Shown here one piece after another: positions 16,319-24,288 of a stretch of 64,000 nt of DNA; positions within the stretch are counted from its first letter, which is position 1; every line of letters begins with the position of its first letter. The notes beneath the pieces are model-generated. The model was not told the DNA's origin. It made no database searches and worked only from the letters and a program-made list of their open reading frames with translations. Location of the stretch: the NCBI GenBank assembly GCA_018380885.1, contig JAGZSY010000027.1, forward strand, positions 1 through 64,000, in the 5' to 3' direction. The position numbers and the translations under genes are program-made. The stretch is from Enterocloster asparagiformis (GTDB lineage Bacteria; Bacillota; Clostridia; Lachnospirales; Lachnospiraceae).

Positions 16319-17980
16319 ATGAAGAAGAAACTGAGCGTATTACTTTGCGCGGCCATGGTAGCCACCAGCCTGGCAGGCTGCGGCGGTTCGTCCGGCAGCG
16401 CTAAGACGGAGACTACGGCGGCGGAAGCTTCCCAGGGCGGCCAGGAGAGCGCTGCGGAGGGCAAGATTCTGACCTACGCCATTTCCGGCGAGCCGGAGAC
16501 TCTCGATCCGACCATGAACAACTACAGCAACTCGTCCATTTTGCTGCAGAACCTGTTTTCCGGCTTGTTCCAGCTGGAGGCGGACGGCACTCTGACCAAC
16601 GCCATGTGCGATTCCTACACGGTCAGCGACGACGGCCTGGTTTACACCTTTACGCTGAAGGACGGCCTGAAATGGTCCGACGGCAGCGACCTGACGGCGG
16701 CGGATTTCGAATACACCTGGAAGCGGACCTTAAGCCCTGAGCTGGCTTCGCCAGCTGCCTGGGAGCTGTTCTACATCAAGGGCGGCGAGGAGTACAACAA
16801 GGGAGAGGGCAGCGCGGACGACGTGGCGGTGAAGGCTGTGGACGCCAAGACCCTGGAAGTGACCCTGAACAATCCCACCCCCTATTTCCTGTATCTGACG
16901 GCTGCCTCCAACTTCTTCCCGGTGAAGAAGGACGTTGTGGAGGGCGAGCAGGTGTGGACCAAGTCCGGCGACACCTACGTGTGCAACGGCGCGTTTGTCA
17001 TCTCCGAGATCAATCCCCAGAGCAGCTATGTGATGGTAAAGAACCCCTACTACTTTGCGGCTGATTCCGTGAAGCTGGACGGCGTTAAGATGGTGATCAT
17101 CGAGTCCGCGGAGGCGGCGCTGTCCGCGTACAATTCCGGTGAGATCGACGCTATGGGCGATTCCCTGGTGGCCACCCAGGCGCTGCAGCAGTACGGCGAC
17201 AGCGACGAGCTTCACCGCTTTGACAAGATCGGCACCCGTTATTACGATCTCAACTGCGAGAACGAGTACATGACGCCCGAGGTGAGACGCGCCCTGGCCA
17301 TGGGCCTGGACCGCAAGACCATCTGCGAGGCGGCGGTTCCCTCCAAGCCCCAGCCGGCTCTGGCATTCGTGCCTCACGGTATCCCCTACGAGGGCAAGAC
17401 CGACGATTTCCGCACCGTTGTGGGCGATCTGATCAGCGAGGACAAGGAGGCGGCCAAGCAGCTGCTGGCCGACGCCGGTTATCCGAACGGCGAGGGACTG
17501 CCGGCCTTAAAGTTTATCATCACCAACACCCAGGAGAACAAGGACGTGGCGCAGGTGATGCAGGCTATGTGGAAGGAAAATCTGGGCGTTCAGGTGGAGA
17601 TCGTGACCTTCGAGTCCAAGGTGTACTGGGATGAGCTCTACGCGGGCAATTTCGACATCGCCTTCGACGGCTGGACCGGCGATTACCTGGACCCGGACAC
17701 CAACTTAAACTGCTTTACCCAGGACCGTACCTACAACCAGAACCGCTGGAACGGCGAGAAGGCTCTTCAGTATGACAGCCTGATCAAGGAGTGCCGTACC
17801 CTGGCGGACAACAACAAGCGCATGGAGCTCTTCACCGAGGCCGAGACGCTGCTGATGGACGACATGCCCATTCTTCCGCTGTACTATCTGAACGCTTCCC
17901 TGCTGGTGAAGCCCAACGTGACCGGCATGACCAAGAACGCCAACGGCCACACCCTGTTCAGGGGCGCGGACAAGACCTGA
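16319..17980 (+). CDS. oppA: Peptide ABC transporter substrate-binding lipoprotein (OppA family)
   Basis: The 553-residue secreted lipoprotein has a signal peptide with lipobox SLAGC (Cys21). A linker rich in Ser, Thr and Ala follows, then the SBP family 5 fold beginning with LTYAISGEPETLDPTMNN, typical of OppA. AAAGGAGG precedes the ATG. It is the fifth gene of the operon and would capture peptides at the membrane for OppBCDF. With an LD-carboxypeptidase and a D-aminopeptidase next to it, murein peptides are a plausible ligand, though ordinary oligopeptides cannot be ruled out. Confidence 0.93.
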   Translation: MKKKLSVLLCAAMVATSLAGCGGSSGSAKTETTAAEASQGGQESAAEGKILTYAISGEPETLDPTMNNYSNSSILLQNLFSGLFQLEADGTLTNAMCDSYTVSDDGLVYTFTLKDGLKWSDGSDLTAADFEYTWKRTLSPELASPAAWELFYIKGGEEYNKGEGSADDVAVKAVDAKTLEVTLNNPTPYFLYLTAASNFFPVKKDVVEGEQVWTKSGDTYVCNGAFVISEINPQSSYVMVKNPYYFAADSVKLDGVKMVIIESAEAALSAYNSGEIDAMGDSLVATQALQQYGDSDELHRFDKIGTRYYDLNCENEYMTPEVRRALAMGLDRKTICEAAVPSKPQPALAFVPHGIPYEGKTDDFRTVVGDLISEDKEAAKQLLADAGYPNGEGLPALKFIITNTQENKDVAQVMQAMWKENLGVQVEIVTFESKVYWDELYAGNFDIAFDGWTGDYLDPDTNLNCFTQDRTYNQNRWNGEKALQYDSLIKECRTLADNNKRMELFTEAETLLMDDMPILPLYYLNASLLVKPNVTGMTKNANGHTLFRGADKT

Positions 17981-18083
17981 TCGCGGCTGGGAGGACAGTT
18001 TCCGGTTTGCCGCCTGAAAAAAGGGACGGCGGGCGCGGGAGCCGCATATACTGAATAAAAGGCCGACGCCTGGGCGGAGGCTG

Positions 18084-18112
18084 CTGCGGCGCGGGATCGG
18101 TCCGCGCCGCAG
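18084..18112. repeat. Perfect 11-bp-stem hairpin between oppA and the S66 gene
   Basis: CTGCGGCGCGG (18084-18094) and CCGCGCCGCAG (18102-18112) form a perfect stem with a 7-base loop. No T-run follows, so it more likely protects or tunes the mRNA between high-level oppA and the downstream gene than terminates it. Confidence 0.55.
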
Positions 18113-18137
18113 AGAAAATAGAAGAGAGGTAGAACCA

Positions 18138-19076
18138 ATGGTATTTCCGGAAATGCTGAAGCCGGGCGATACCATCGGGCTGGCAGCGCCGGCATTTCCC
18201 GTGAGCAGAGAGAAACGGGATGCCGGCGCCTCTTTGCTGGAAGGCATGGGGTACAAGGTCGCGATGGGTGATTGCCTGAAGAATCTGTACAATTTTCACG
18301 AGTATCTGGCCGGAGGGGCCAGGGAGCGGGCCGAGGATTTAAACCGCCTGTTCCGCGATCCCCAGGTTAAAGCGATTTTCTGCGCCAGAGGAGGATACGG
18401 GAGCGCCCACATCCTGAAATATCTGGATTACGATGCCATCCGGGCCAACCCAAAGATCTTTGTGGGATACAGCGACATCACCAACCTGCACGTGGTGTTC
18501 AACCAGCTCTGCGGCCTGGTGACCTTCCACGGGCCCATGCTGGCCACGGAGATGGTGCCCGAGCTGGACCCCTACAGCCGGGAGAGCCTGTTTGCGGCCC
18601 TGGGGATGAGGCCCGGGGAAGCGCTGGAATTTCACAATCCCGATTCCAAACCGCAAATACGGATGCTGCGGCCCGGCAGCGCCACGGGGCAGATTGTGGG
18701 CGGAAACCTATCCCTGGTGATCGGGGGGATGGGAACCTTCTACCAGCTGGATACACGGGGAAAGATTCTGTTTCTGGAGGACGTGGAGGAGTCGATCCCG
18801 CGGCTGGATATGTATATCACCCACCTGGAGAACGCAGGTCTCATGGACGAAGTGGCCGGCATTGTACTGGGGGAATTTTACAAATGCAGCAACGAGCGGT
18901 ACGACGCGTCCTATGATCTGGAAACCTTTCTCCACGACAGGTTTTCCGATTACAGCGTGCCGGTGATGTACCACGTGGCCTCGGACCACTCCAGCCCCAT
19001 GGGCACGCTGCCCTTGGGCGCGGTCTGCCGGATCGACGGGGAGCGGGAGCGGCTGGTGTTTTACCGGGAGGCGTAG
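18138..19076 (+). CDS. LD-carboxypeptidase (peptidase family S66)
   Basis: This 312-residue protein begins with LKPGDTIGLAAPA, the S66 hallmark, and has the nucleophile motif GYSD with Ser112. Glu and His expected for the Ser-Glu-His triad are present later (FLEDVEE; YHVASDHSSP). S66 enzymes remove the terminal D-Ala from murein tetrapeptides in the cytoplasm. No signal peptide is visible, and it follows the peptide importer, so it probably processes imported wall peptides. GAGAGG lies upstream of the ATG. A microcin-immunity role (MccF-like) is a less likely alternative. Confidence 0.9.
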   Translation: MVFPEMLKPGDTIGLAAPAFPVSREKRDAGASLLEGMGYKVAMGDCLKNLYNFHEYLAGGARERAEDLNRLFRDPQVKAIFCARGGYGSAHILKYLDYDAIRANPKIFVGYSDITNLHVVFNQLCGLVTFHGPMLATEMVPELDPYSRESLFAALGMRPGEALEFHNPDSKPQIRMLRPGSATGQIVGGNLSLVIGGMGTFYQLDTRGKILFLEDVEESIPRLDMYITHLENAGLMDEVAGIVLGEFYKCSNERYDASYDLETFLHDRFSDYSVPVMYHVASDHSSPMGTLPLGAVCRIDGERERLVFYREA

Positions 19077-19219
19077 AGGCGCGGGTTTTCATTTCTCCGG
19101 ATGAGGCCGTGGAAAAATGGGGATAGTAATGTGGACAACGGTTTGCTATAATAGGAATAAGGTTGATAAACGAAAGCAAATGCCGTGAAGCAGCGGCAGC
19201 GAACGAACGGAGAAGGGAT

Positions 19220-20611
19220 ATGAAACAGAAACTTTCGTGGCGTAACCTGCTGTTGGTGGGGTTTACGCTGTTTTCGATGTTTTTTGGGGCGGGAAATCTG
19301 ATTTTTCCGCCCTTTCTGGGAGCCCAGGCCGGCACGCTGACCTGGCATGCGATGGGGGGATTTCTGATCAGCGCCGTGGGCCTTCCGGTGCTGGGAGTTG
19401 CGGCGGTTGCCATGGCCGGGGGGCTGGACAGCCTGGGCAGGCGCGTCCACCCCGGATTTGCCTTTGTGTTCACACTGCTGATCTACCTCTCCATCGGCCC
19501 CTGTCTGGCGATTCCCAGGACGGCCAGCACTTCCTATGAGATGGCGGTTCTGCCCTATTTGGGCGGCCTGGGAACAGCCCTGGGGGGCCGCGCCCAGCTG
19601 ATTTACTCGGTGGTGTTTTTTGGCGCCGCCATGGCGCTGGCTTTCCGGCCGGACAAGCTGACGGACCGCCTGGGCAAGGTGCTGTGCCCCACGCTGCTGA
19701 TCCTGATCGCGGTGATCTTCACCGGCTGCCTGATCTGGCCGCTGGGCGGCTACGGGGCGCCGGCGGAGGGCTACGCCCGTGGAGCGGCGGTGAAGGGGTT
19801 TCTGGAGGGATACCAGACCATGGATACCATCGCCGCCCTGAATTTCGGGATCATCATCGCCATCAATATCCGGGCCAAGGGCGTGACGGAGGACGGGGCA
19901 GTGGTGCGGGAGACCGTCAAGGCCGGAGTGATCGCAGGTCTTTTGATGGCCGCGGTCTACGGGGCCCTGGCCCATATCGGGGCGCCCGCCGGGGCGAAGA
20001 TGGCCTACTTCGGAAACGGCGCCAGGATTCTGACCTTTGTGGCGGACAGCTTGTTCGGCAAGGCGGGAATGATCCTTTTGGGGCTGATTTTCTTCATCGC
20101 CTGCCTGAACACCTGCGTGGGGCTGCTGAGCTGCTGCAGCGAGTATTTTTCCACCATTATCCCTGTGATCGGATACCGGCCCTGGGTGGTGGCGTTCGCG
20201 GCGATCAGCCTGGTGATTTCCAACGCGGGGCTGGACCGGATTTTGCAGTTCTCCGTGCCGGTGCTAAATGCCATCTATCCGGTGGCCATTGTGCTGATCG
20301 TGCTGGCGTTTCTGAATCCCCTGATCCGGGGCTGGGGGTGCGTATATCCCTGCGCCATCCTGTTTACCGGCGTTGCCAGCGTTCTCTATGCGCTGGAGGA
20401 ATGCGGTTTTTGGGACAAGGTTCTGCCCGGGCTGCTGGGCCGCTGGCTGGGAAGCTCCGCCGGGGCGGCGGCGGCCTCGACCGCCGCAGGGCTGGAAGCC
20501 CTGTTTGGGCTGATGCCCGGCTATGAGATCGGTCTGGGCTGGATTGCCCCCGCGGCAGCGGGATGTGCGCTGGGAATCCTGCTGAGCCTGGCGCGGGGGC
20601 GGAGGGCATAA
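19220..20611 (+). CDS. brnQ: Branched-chain amino acid carrier (BrnQ, LIVCS family)
   Basis: A 463-residue integral membrane protein with about 12 hydrophobic segments and the family opening LVGFTLFSMFFGAGNLIFPP. It cotransports Leu, Ile or Val with Na+ or H+. I take the ATG at 19220, which has GAAGGG close upstream; a TTG at 19163 has no ribosome site. It stands alone between the S66 gene and a terminator. Confidence 0.92.
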   Translation: MKQKLSWRNLLLVGFTLFSMFFGAGNLIFPPFLGAQAGTLTWHAMGGFLISAVGLPVLGVAAVAMAGGLDSLGRRVHPGFAFVFTLLIYLSIGPCLAIPRTASTSYEMAVLPYLGGLGTALGGRAQLIYSVVFFGAAMALAFRPDKLTDRLGKVLCPTLLILIAVIFTGCLIWPLGGYGAPAEGYARGAAVKGFLEGYQTMDTIAALNFGIIIAINIRAKGVTEDGAVVRETVKAGVIAGLLMAAVYGALAHIGAPAGAKMAYFGNGARILTFVADSLFGKAGMILLGLIFFIACLNTCVGLLSCCSEYFSTIIPVIGYRPWVVAFAAISLVISNAGLDRILQFSVPVLNAIYPVAIVLIVLAFLNPLIRGWGCVYPCAILFTGVASVLYALEECGFWDKVLPGLLGRWLGSSAGAAAASTAAGLEALFGLMPGYEIGLGWIAPAAAGCALGILLSLARGRRA

Positions 20612-20626
20612 GCCGGCTGGTGATTG

Positions 20627-20663
20627 AAAGCATCTTTCCATTATTCGGGAAAGGTGCTTTTTT
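20627..20663 (+). terminator. Rho-independent terminator after brnQ
   Basis: AAAGCATCTTTCC pairs with GGGAAAGGTGCTTT and a T-run follows, 15 bases after the brnQ stop. Confidence 0.85.
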
Positions 20664-20717
20664 AATGGGTTATATGTTCAAAAATAGTTAATTTTTAAAA
20701 TAAATGAACGTATGAGA

Positions 20718-20746
20718 TTGACATTTGGGCTGTATGGACGTATGAT
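20718..20746 (+). promoter_or_regulatory. Promoter of the sugar ABC operon
   Basis: TTGACA (20718-20723) and TATGAT (20741-20746) are 17 bases apart, 67 bases before the first permease gene. GTTCA/TGAAC inverted half-sites flank the promoter on both sides (near 20676-20709 and 20754-20788) and could be operators. Confidence 0.65.
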
Positions 20747-20812
20747 CAATGATGTTCAAAAAAAAGAAAATATGAAAATATTGAACAAGCAAATGAGACA
20801 GGAGGCATATGG

Positions 20813-21682
20813 ATGCGGCAGCGATTACAGATAGTGGCGTTTATTTTGCCGGCAATGACATTTCTTGTACTGTTCTGGCTGGGGCCCATAGCCGCCACGG
20901 TGGGGATCAGTCTGACGGACTGGGATTACATGACGCCGGATTTTCAGGTGGTGGGTCTGGAGAACTACGTGAGTCTTTTGGGCGACGAGTCGTTTGCCGC
21001 AGCGCTGCGGCAAACGCTGATGTTTGCGCTGGAGACGGTGATCCCCGGCCTGGCGCTGGGCCTGGGCTTGGCCGTGCTGGTGACGGCTCTGGGGAAAAAT
21101 ACCCCGTACCCGGCCTTCCTGTTTGCGCCCTGGATTACGCCCACGGTGGCGGTGTCCATTGTCTGGACATGGATCTTTGAGCCCGACCGGGGATTTGCCA
21201 ACCAGGTGATCCGGTGGCTGGGCGGCAGCGGCGGCACTTGGCTTAAGAGCTCGCAGACGGCCCTGGCGGCGGTGGCCTTTGTTACGGTTTGGAAAAATAT
21301 GGGATATGTGATGCTGCTGTTTATGGGCGCGCTTTCGCGGGTTCCCGTAGAGCTTGGCGAGGCGGCAGCGGTGGACGGGGCCGGGGCGTTTGGACGTTTC
21401 AGGGCCGTGACCCTGCCTCTGATTATGCCGTCGGTCTGGATGGTGGGGCTGCTCCTGGCGGTGGAAGCCCTGCGGGCCTACGACCAGATTCAGATTCTGA
21501 CCCAGGGCGGACCCTCGGGGAGTACCAGGACGCTGCTGTATCTCTATTACCAGCTGGGCTTCGAGCAGTTCCGCATGGGCCAGGCCGCGGCAGCGGTGGT
21601 GGTGCTCATGGCAATTGGGCTGGGGCTTGCTTGGCTGCAGGGGAAAATTAGAAAATGGCTGCCGGAGTGCGGGGAGGAGTGA
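20813..21682 (+). CDS. Carbohydrate ABC transporter permease (MalF/UgpA type)
   Basis: The 289-residue permease has six membrane segments and the EAA loop ELGEAAAVDGAGAFGRFRAVTLP. AGGAGG lies close upstream. An overlapping ATG at 20809 is in another frame. It is followed 2 bases later by a second permease and then a binding protein; no ATPase gene is present, as is common in Firmicutes that share one MsmK-type ATPase. Substrate unknown. Confidence 0.92.
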   Translation: MRQRLQIVAFILPAMTFLVLFWLGPIAATVGISLTDWDYMTPDFQVVGLENYVSLLGDESFAAALRQTLMFALETVIPGLALGLGLAVLVTALGKNTPYPAFLFAPWITPTVAVSIVWTWIFEPDRGFANQVIRWLGGSGGTWLKSSQTALAAVAFVTVWKNMGYVMLLFMGALSRVPVELGEAAAVDGAGAFGRFRAVTLPLIMPSVWMVGLLLAVEALRAYDQIQILTQGGPSGSTRTLLYLYYQLGFEQFRMGQAAAAVVVLMAIGLGLAWLQGKIRKWLPECGEE

Positions 21683-21684
21683 GG

Positions 21685-22632
21685 ATGGTGGAGATTGCGG
21701 AGAATGCGGTTGGAAAGAGCGGGAAACGGATGAGGGATATTGGAAGTGCTGAGGGGACGGGCCGCGGCGCCGGAGGGAGGGCGCAGGCCGGCGTTTTCCG
21801 TCGGCCCGCCCGCACGGCGCTGCATCTTGCGGCCCACGGCGTGCTGGCGGCAGCCTCCGCGGCCGCGGCGTTTCCCTTTTTCTGGATGGTCCTCAGCTCC
21901 CTTAAAACCAGGGCCGAGGTCATGAACCCGGGGCTGGCTCTGCCGGCGGTCTGGCAGTGGCAGAATTATAGGGAGATTCTGCTGGAGTCGCCGATCCCGC
22001 GCTATCTCTGCAACAGCTTGGCCGTGGCGTTTCTTACCATGGCGCTGCAGGTGGTCTGCTGCGCCCTGTTCGCCTACGCGGTGGTGTTTATGCGGTTTAA
22101 GGGCCGCAGGCTGCTGTTCTCGCTGGTGCTGTTCACCTACATGGTGCCCACGGCTGCCACCTACATTCCCTGCTACGTGCTGCTGGCCAGGCTGGGGCTG
22201 CTGGACACCTACCGGGGGCTGATCCTTTCCAACGGGGTCAGCGTGTTCGGCATTTTCCTGCTGCGCCAGGCCTTCGGGCAGATTCCGGCAGCCGCGGTGG
22301 AGGCGGCGCGGATGGACGGAGCCGGGCATTTTACCGTGCTGCTGCGCATCGCATTGCCCATGGCCGGGCCGTCGGTGGTCACATTTATGCTGCTGTCCTT
22401 TATCGGCACCTACAACAGTTATATGTGGCCGTCCCTGATCACGGATACGCCGGAGAAAAGCCTGATCTCCCAGGGGCTGCGCCGCTTTCTGTACGAGGGC
22501 GGGGCTTACGGCACCCAGTGGCCGCTTGTCATGGCTGCGGGGACGGTGGGGGTGCTGCCGCTGCTGGCGCTCTTTGCCCTGGCCCAGCGGCGGATTATGG
22601 CGGGGATTACGGATATGGGCACCAAGGGGTAG
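21685..22632 (+). CDS. Carbohydrate ABC transporter permease (MalG/UgpE type)
   Basis: A 315-residue partner permease with the C-terminal EAA loop AAAVEAARMDGAGHFTVLLRIALP. The N-terminus has an unusual arginine- and glycine-rich cytoplasmic tail of about 45 residues before the first helix. The start at 21685 has GGGGAGGAG upstream and follows the first permease by 2 bases; an ATG at 21655 would overlap that gene. It forms the channel with the upstream gene. Confidence 0.9.
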   Translation: MVEIAENAVGKSGKRMRDIGSAEGTGRGAGGRAQAGVFRRPARTALHLAAHGVLAAASAAAAFPFFWMVLSSLKTRAEVMNPGLALPAVWQWQNYREILLESPIPRYLCNSLAVAFLTMALQVVCCALFAYAVVFMRFKGRRLLFSLVLFTYMVPTAATYIPCYVLLARLGLLDTYRGLILSNGVSVFGIFLLRQAFGQIPAAAVEAARMDGAGHFTVLLRIALPMAGPSVVTFMLLSFIGTYNSYMWPSLITDTPEKSLISQGLRRFLYEGGAYGTQWPLVMAAGTVGVLPLLALFALAQRRIMAGITDMGTKG

Positions 22633-22758
22633 GGGATTTCGCGGATGGGGAGAGCGGATCGCGGCATTTCAGGGCCGCAGCGTGCGGCGGGGACGGCAGC
22701 CCGGGCGGAAGCGTTTCAGCGCTTTTACGGGTCCACTTGAACAGAAGGAGAGATTGTG

Positions 22759-24123
22759 ATGATCAGAGAGATTGGTTGCAGGTTGAGAGGAATAAAGCGG
22801 CTGGGCGGAGCAAGAGCTGCGCTGGCTGCGTCCGCCGTGCTGGCGGCAGGCGCTCTTTGGGGGTGCGGCGGCGGAGCGGGAGAAGGCGGGACCAGGGCGG
22901 ATGTGGTCAAGGACGGACGGGTGCAGGTGACACTGTGGTACTCCGGCGGAAAGACAGCCGCCGGGGTCATGGAGGAGATCATAGAGGACTTCAACGGTTC
23001 CCAGGAGCAGTACCGGGTGACCGGCGTGCAGCAGGCGGACTATGACGAGACCTACACCAAGCTGGCCGCGGCTATCGCCGGGAAAACCGGGGCCGACGCC
23101 GCGCTGCTGGACTCGGACAAGGCGCTGAATCTGGCGGAAAAAGGGCTGCTGTCCAGCCTCGACTCCTACATTGACGGGGACGGGCAGCTGGAGACCGGGG
23201 ACTTTATCCCGGTATTCTATGATCAGTGCAGGATGGAGGACGGGGCGGTGTTCGCCATGCCGGCCTACGGGACCACCCAGGTGATGTACTACAATCGGGC
23301 GCTGTTTGACCGGGCGGGAATCAAACCTGAGGACATTGACACCTGGCAGAAGCTGGAAGCGGCTGCAAAGAAGATAAGCGGCATGGGAGACGGGGGGACG
23401 GTTTATGGCTGGGAGCCCATGTGGGGCGCCGACAATCTGGTGGATATCGCGCTGAGCAACGGCGGCAGCCTGCTGAGCGGGGACGGCACCCGGGTGGAGA
23501 TCAATTCCGACCAGTGGGTGGAGGCCTGGGAGCTGGTCCGACGCAATATCCACGACACGGGCGCCATGGCCATCCATTCCGGCGGCCAGGGCTGGGAGTA
23601 CTGGTATGAGACCATGGACGACGTGCTGGAAGGCCGGGCCGGCGGTTACACCGGTTCCTCCGGGGATCAGGCGGATTTGGACTTTACCAAAGTGGGCGCA
23701 ATGGAACAGCCCGGCTTCGGAGACCGTCCCTCCGCCCCTGTGGCCAGAGTGCTGCAGCTGGTGATGGTGGAGACGGGAAAGGAGGAGACGGAGAAGGGCG
23801 TCTATGAGTTCATGAAGTATTTTGCCATGCCTTCCAATCAGGCCAGGTGGTCCATGGCCACCGGCTATGTGCCGGTGCGCGCCTCCACACTGGAGGACGC
23901 GGCGTATCAGGCGTACGTTCGGAAGAATCCCCAGGCCCTCGTGCCGGTGACCCAGTCCATGCACGCCTCGCCTATGCAGGTGGATCCCACGGGAGGAAAG
24001 ATTTACGATGCCCTGGACATTGCGGCGGATCAGGTGGAAATTGAAAACGTGCCGGTGAAAGAGGCGCTGGACCAGGCCTGCCGCACGGCCCAGAAAGCCT
24101 TGGACGAGGCGCTGGTAAAATAA
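22759..24123 (+). CDS. Extracellular carbohydrate-binding lipoprotein (SBP family 1)
   Basis: This 454-residue protein has an Arg-rich, hydrophobic signal and the lipobox LWGC (Cys36), then a family 1 fold starting VQVTLWYSGGKTAAGVMEEI. It delivers a sugar to the two upstream permeases. GAAGGAG lies upstream of both a GTG (22756) and the chosen ATG (22759). It ends just before the recJ promoter. The ligand cannot be told from sequence. Confidence 0.9.
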   Translation: MIREIGCRLRGIKRLGGARAALAASAVLAAGALWGCGGGAGEGGTRADVVKDGRVQVTLWYSGGKTAAGVMEEIIEDFNGSQEQYRVTGVQQADYDETYTKLAAAIAGKTGADAALLDSDKALNLAEKGLLSSLDSYIDGDGQLETGDFIPVFYDQCRMEDGAVFAMPAYGTTQVMYYNRALFDRAGIKPEDIDTWQKLEAAAKKISGMGDGGTVYGWEPMWGADNLVDIALSNGGSLLSGDGTRVEINSDQWVEAWELVRRNIHDTGAMAIHSGGQGWEYWYETMDDVLEGRAGGYTGSSGDQADLDFTKVGAMEQPGFGDRPSAPVARVLQLVMVETGKEETEKGVYEFMKYFAMPSNQARWSMATGYVPVRASTLEDAAYQAYVRKNPQALVPVTQSMHASPMQVDPTGGKIYDALDIAADQVEIENVPVKEALDQACRTAQKALDEALVK

Positions 24124-24130
24124 TCGCGCC

Positions 24131-24159
24131 TTGCCCATTTCCGAAAATTCAGCTATAAT
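24131..24159 (+). promoter_or_regulatory. Promoter of recJ
   Basis: TTGCCC and TATAAT with a 17-base spacer lie just after the binding-protein stop. The following leader of about 120 bases is GC-rich and can form nested stems (GCGCGC pairs near 24197-24216, GGCAGG/CCTGCC around them). I match it to no known riboswitch. Confidence 0.6.
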
Positions 24160-24288
24160 GTCAGGCGGGGCCATCAAGGCGGCAGGCGAAATGGGCGCGC
24201 TCAGAAGGGCGCGCGGCGGCACCTGCCCGCCGGCCCTGTAAGGACATGAAACGATTGGCTTAAAACAGCTCAGGAAATGGGAGAACAA

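Noticed and set aside
22669..24288. 539-codon open frame on the minus strand
   Set aside because: It is antisense to the binding-protein gene, has no ribosome site, and reads as Gly/His/Arg-rich low-complexity sequence produced by the GC-rich codon pattern of the real gene.
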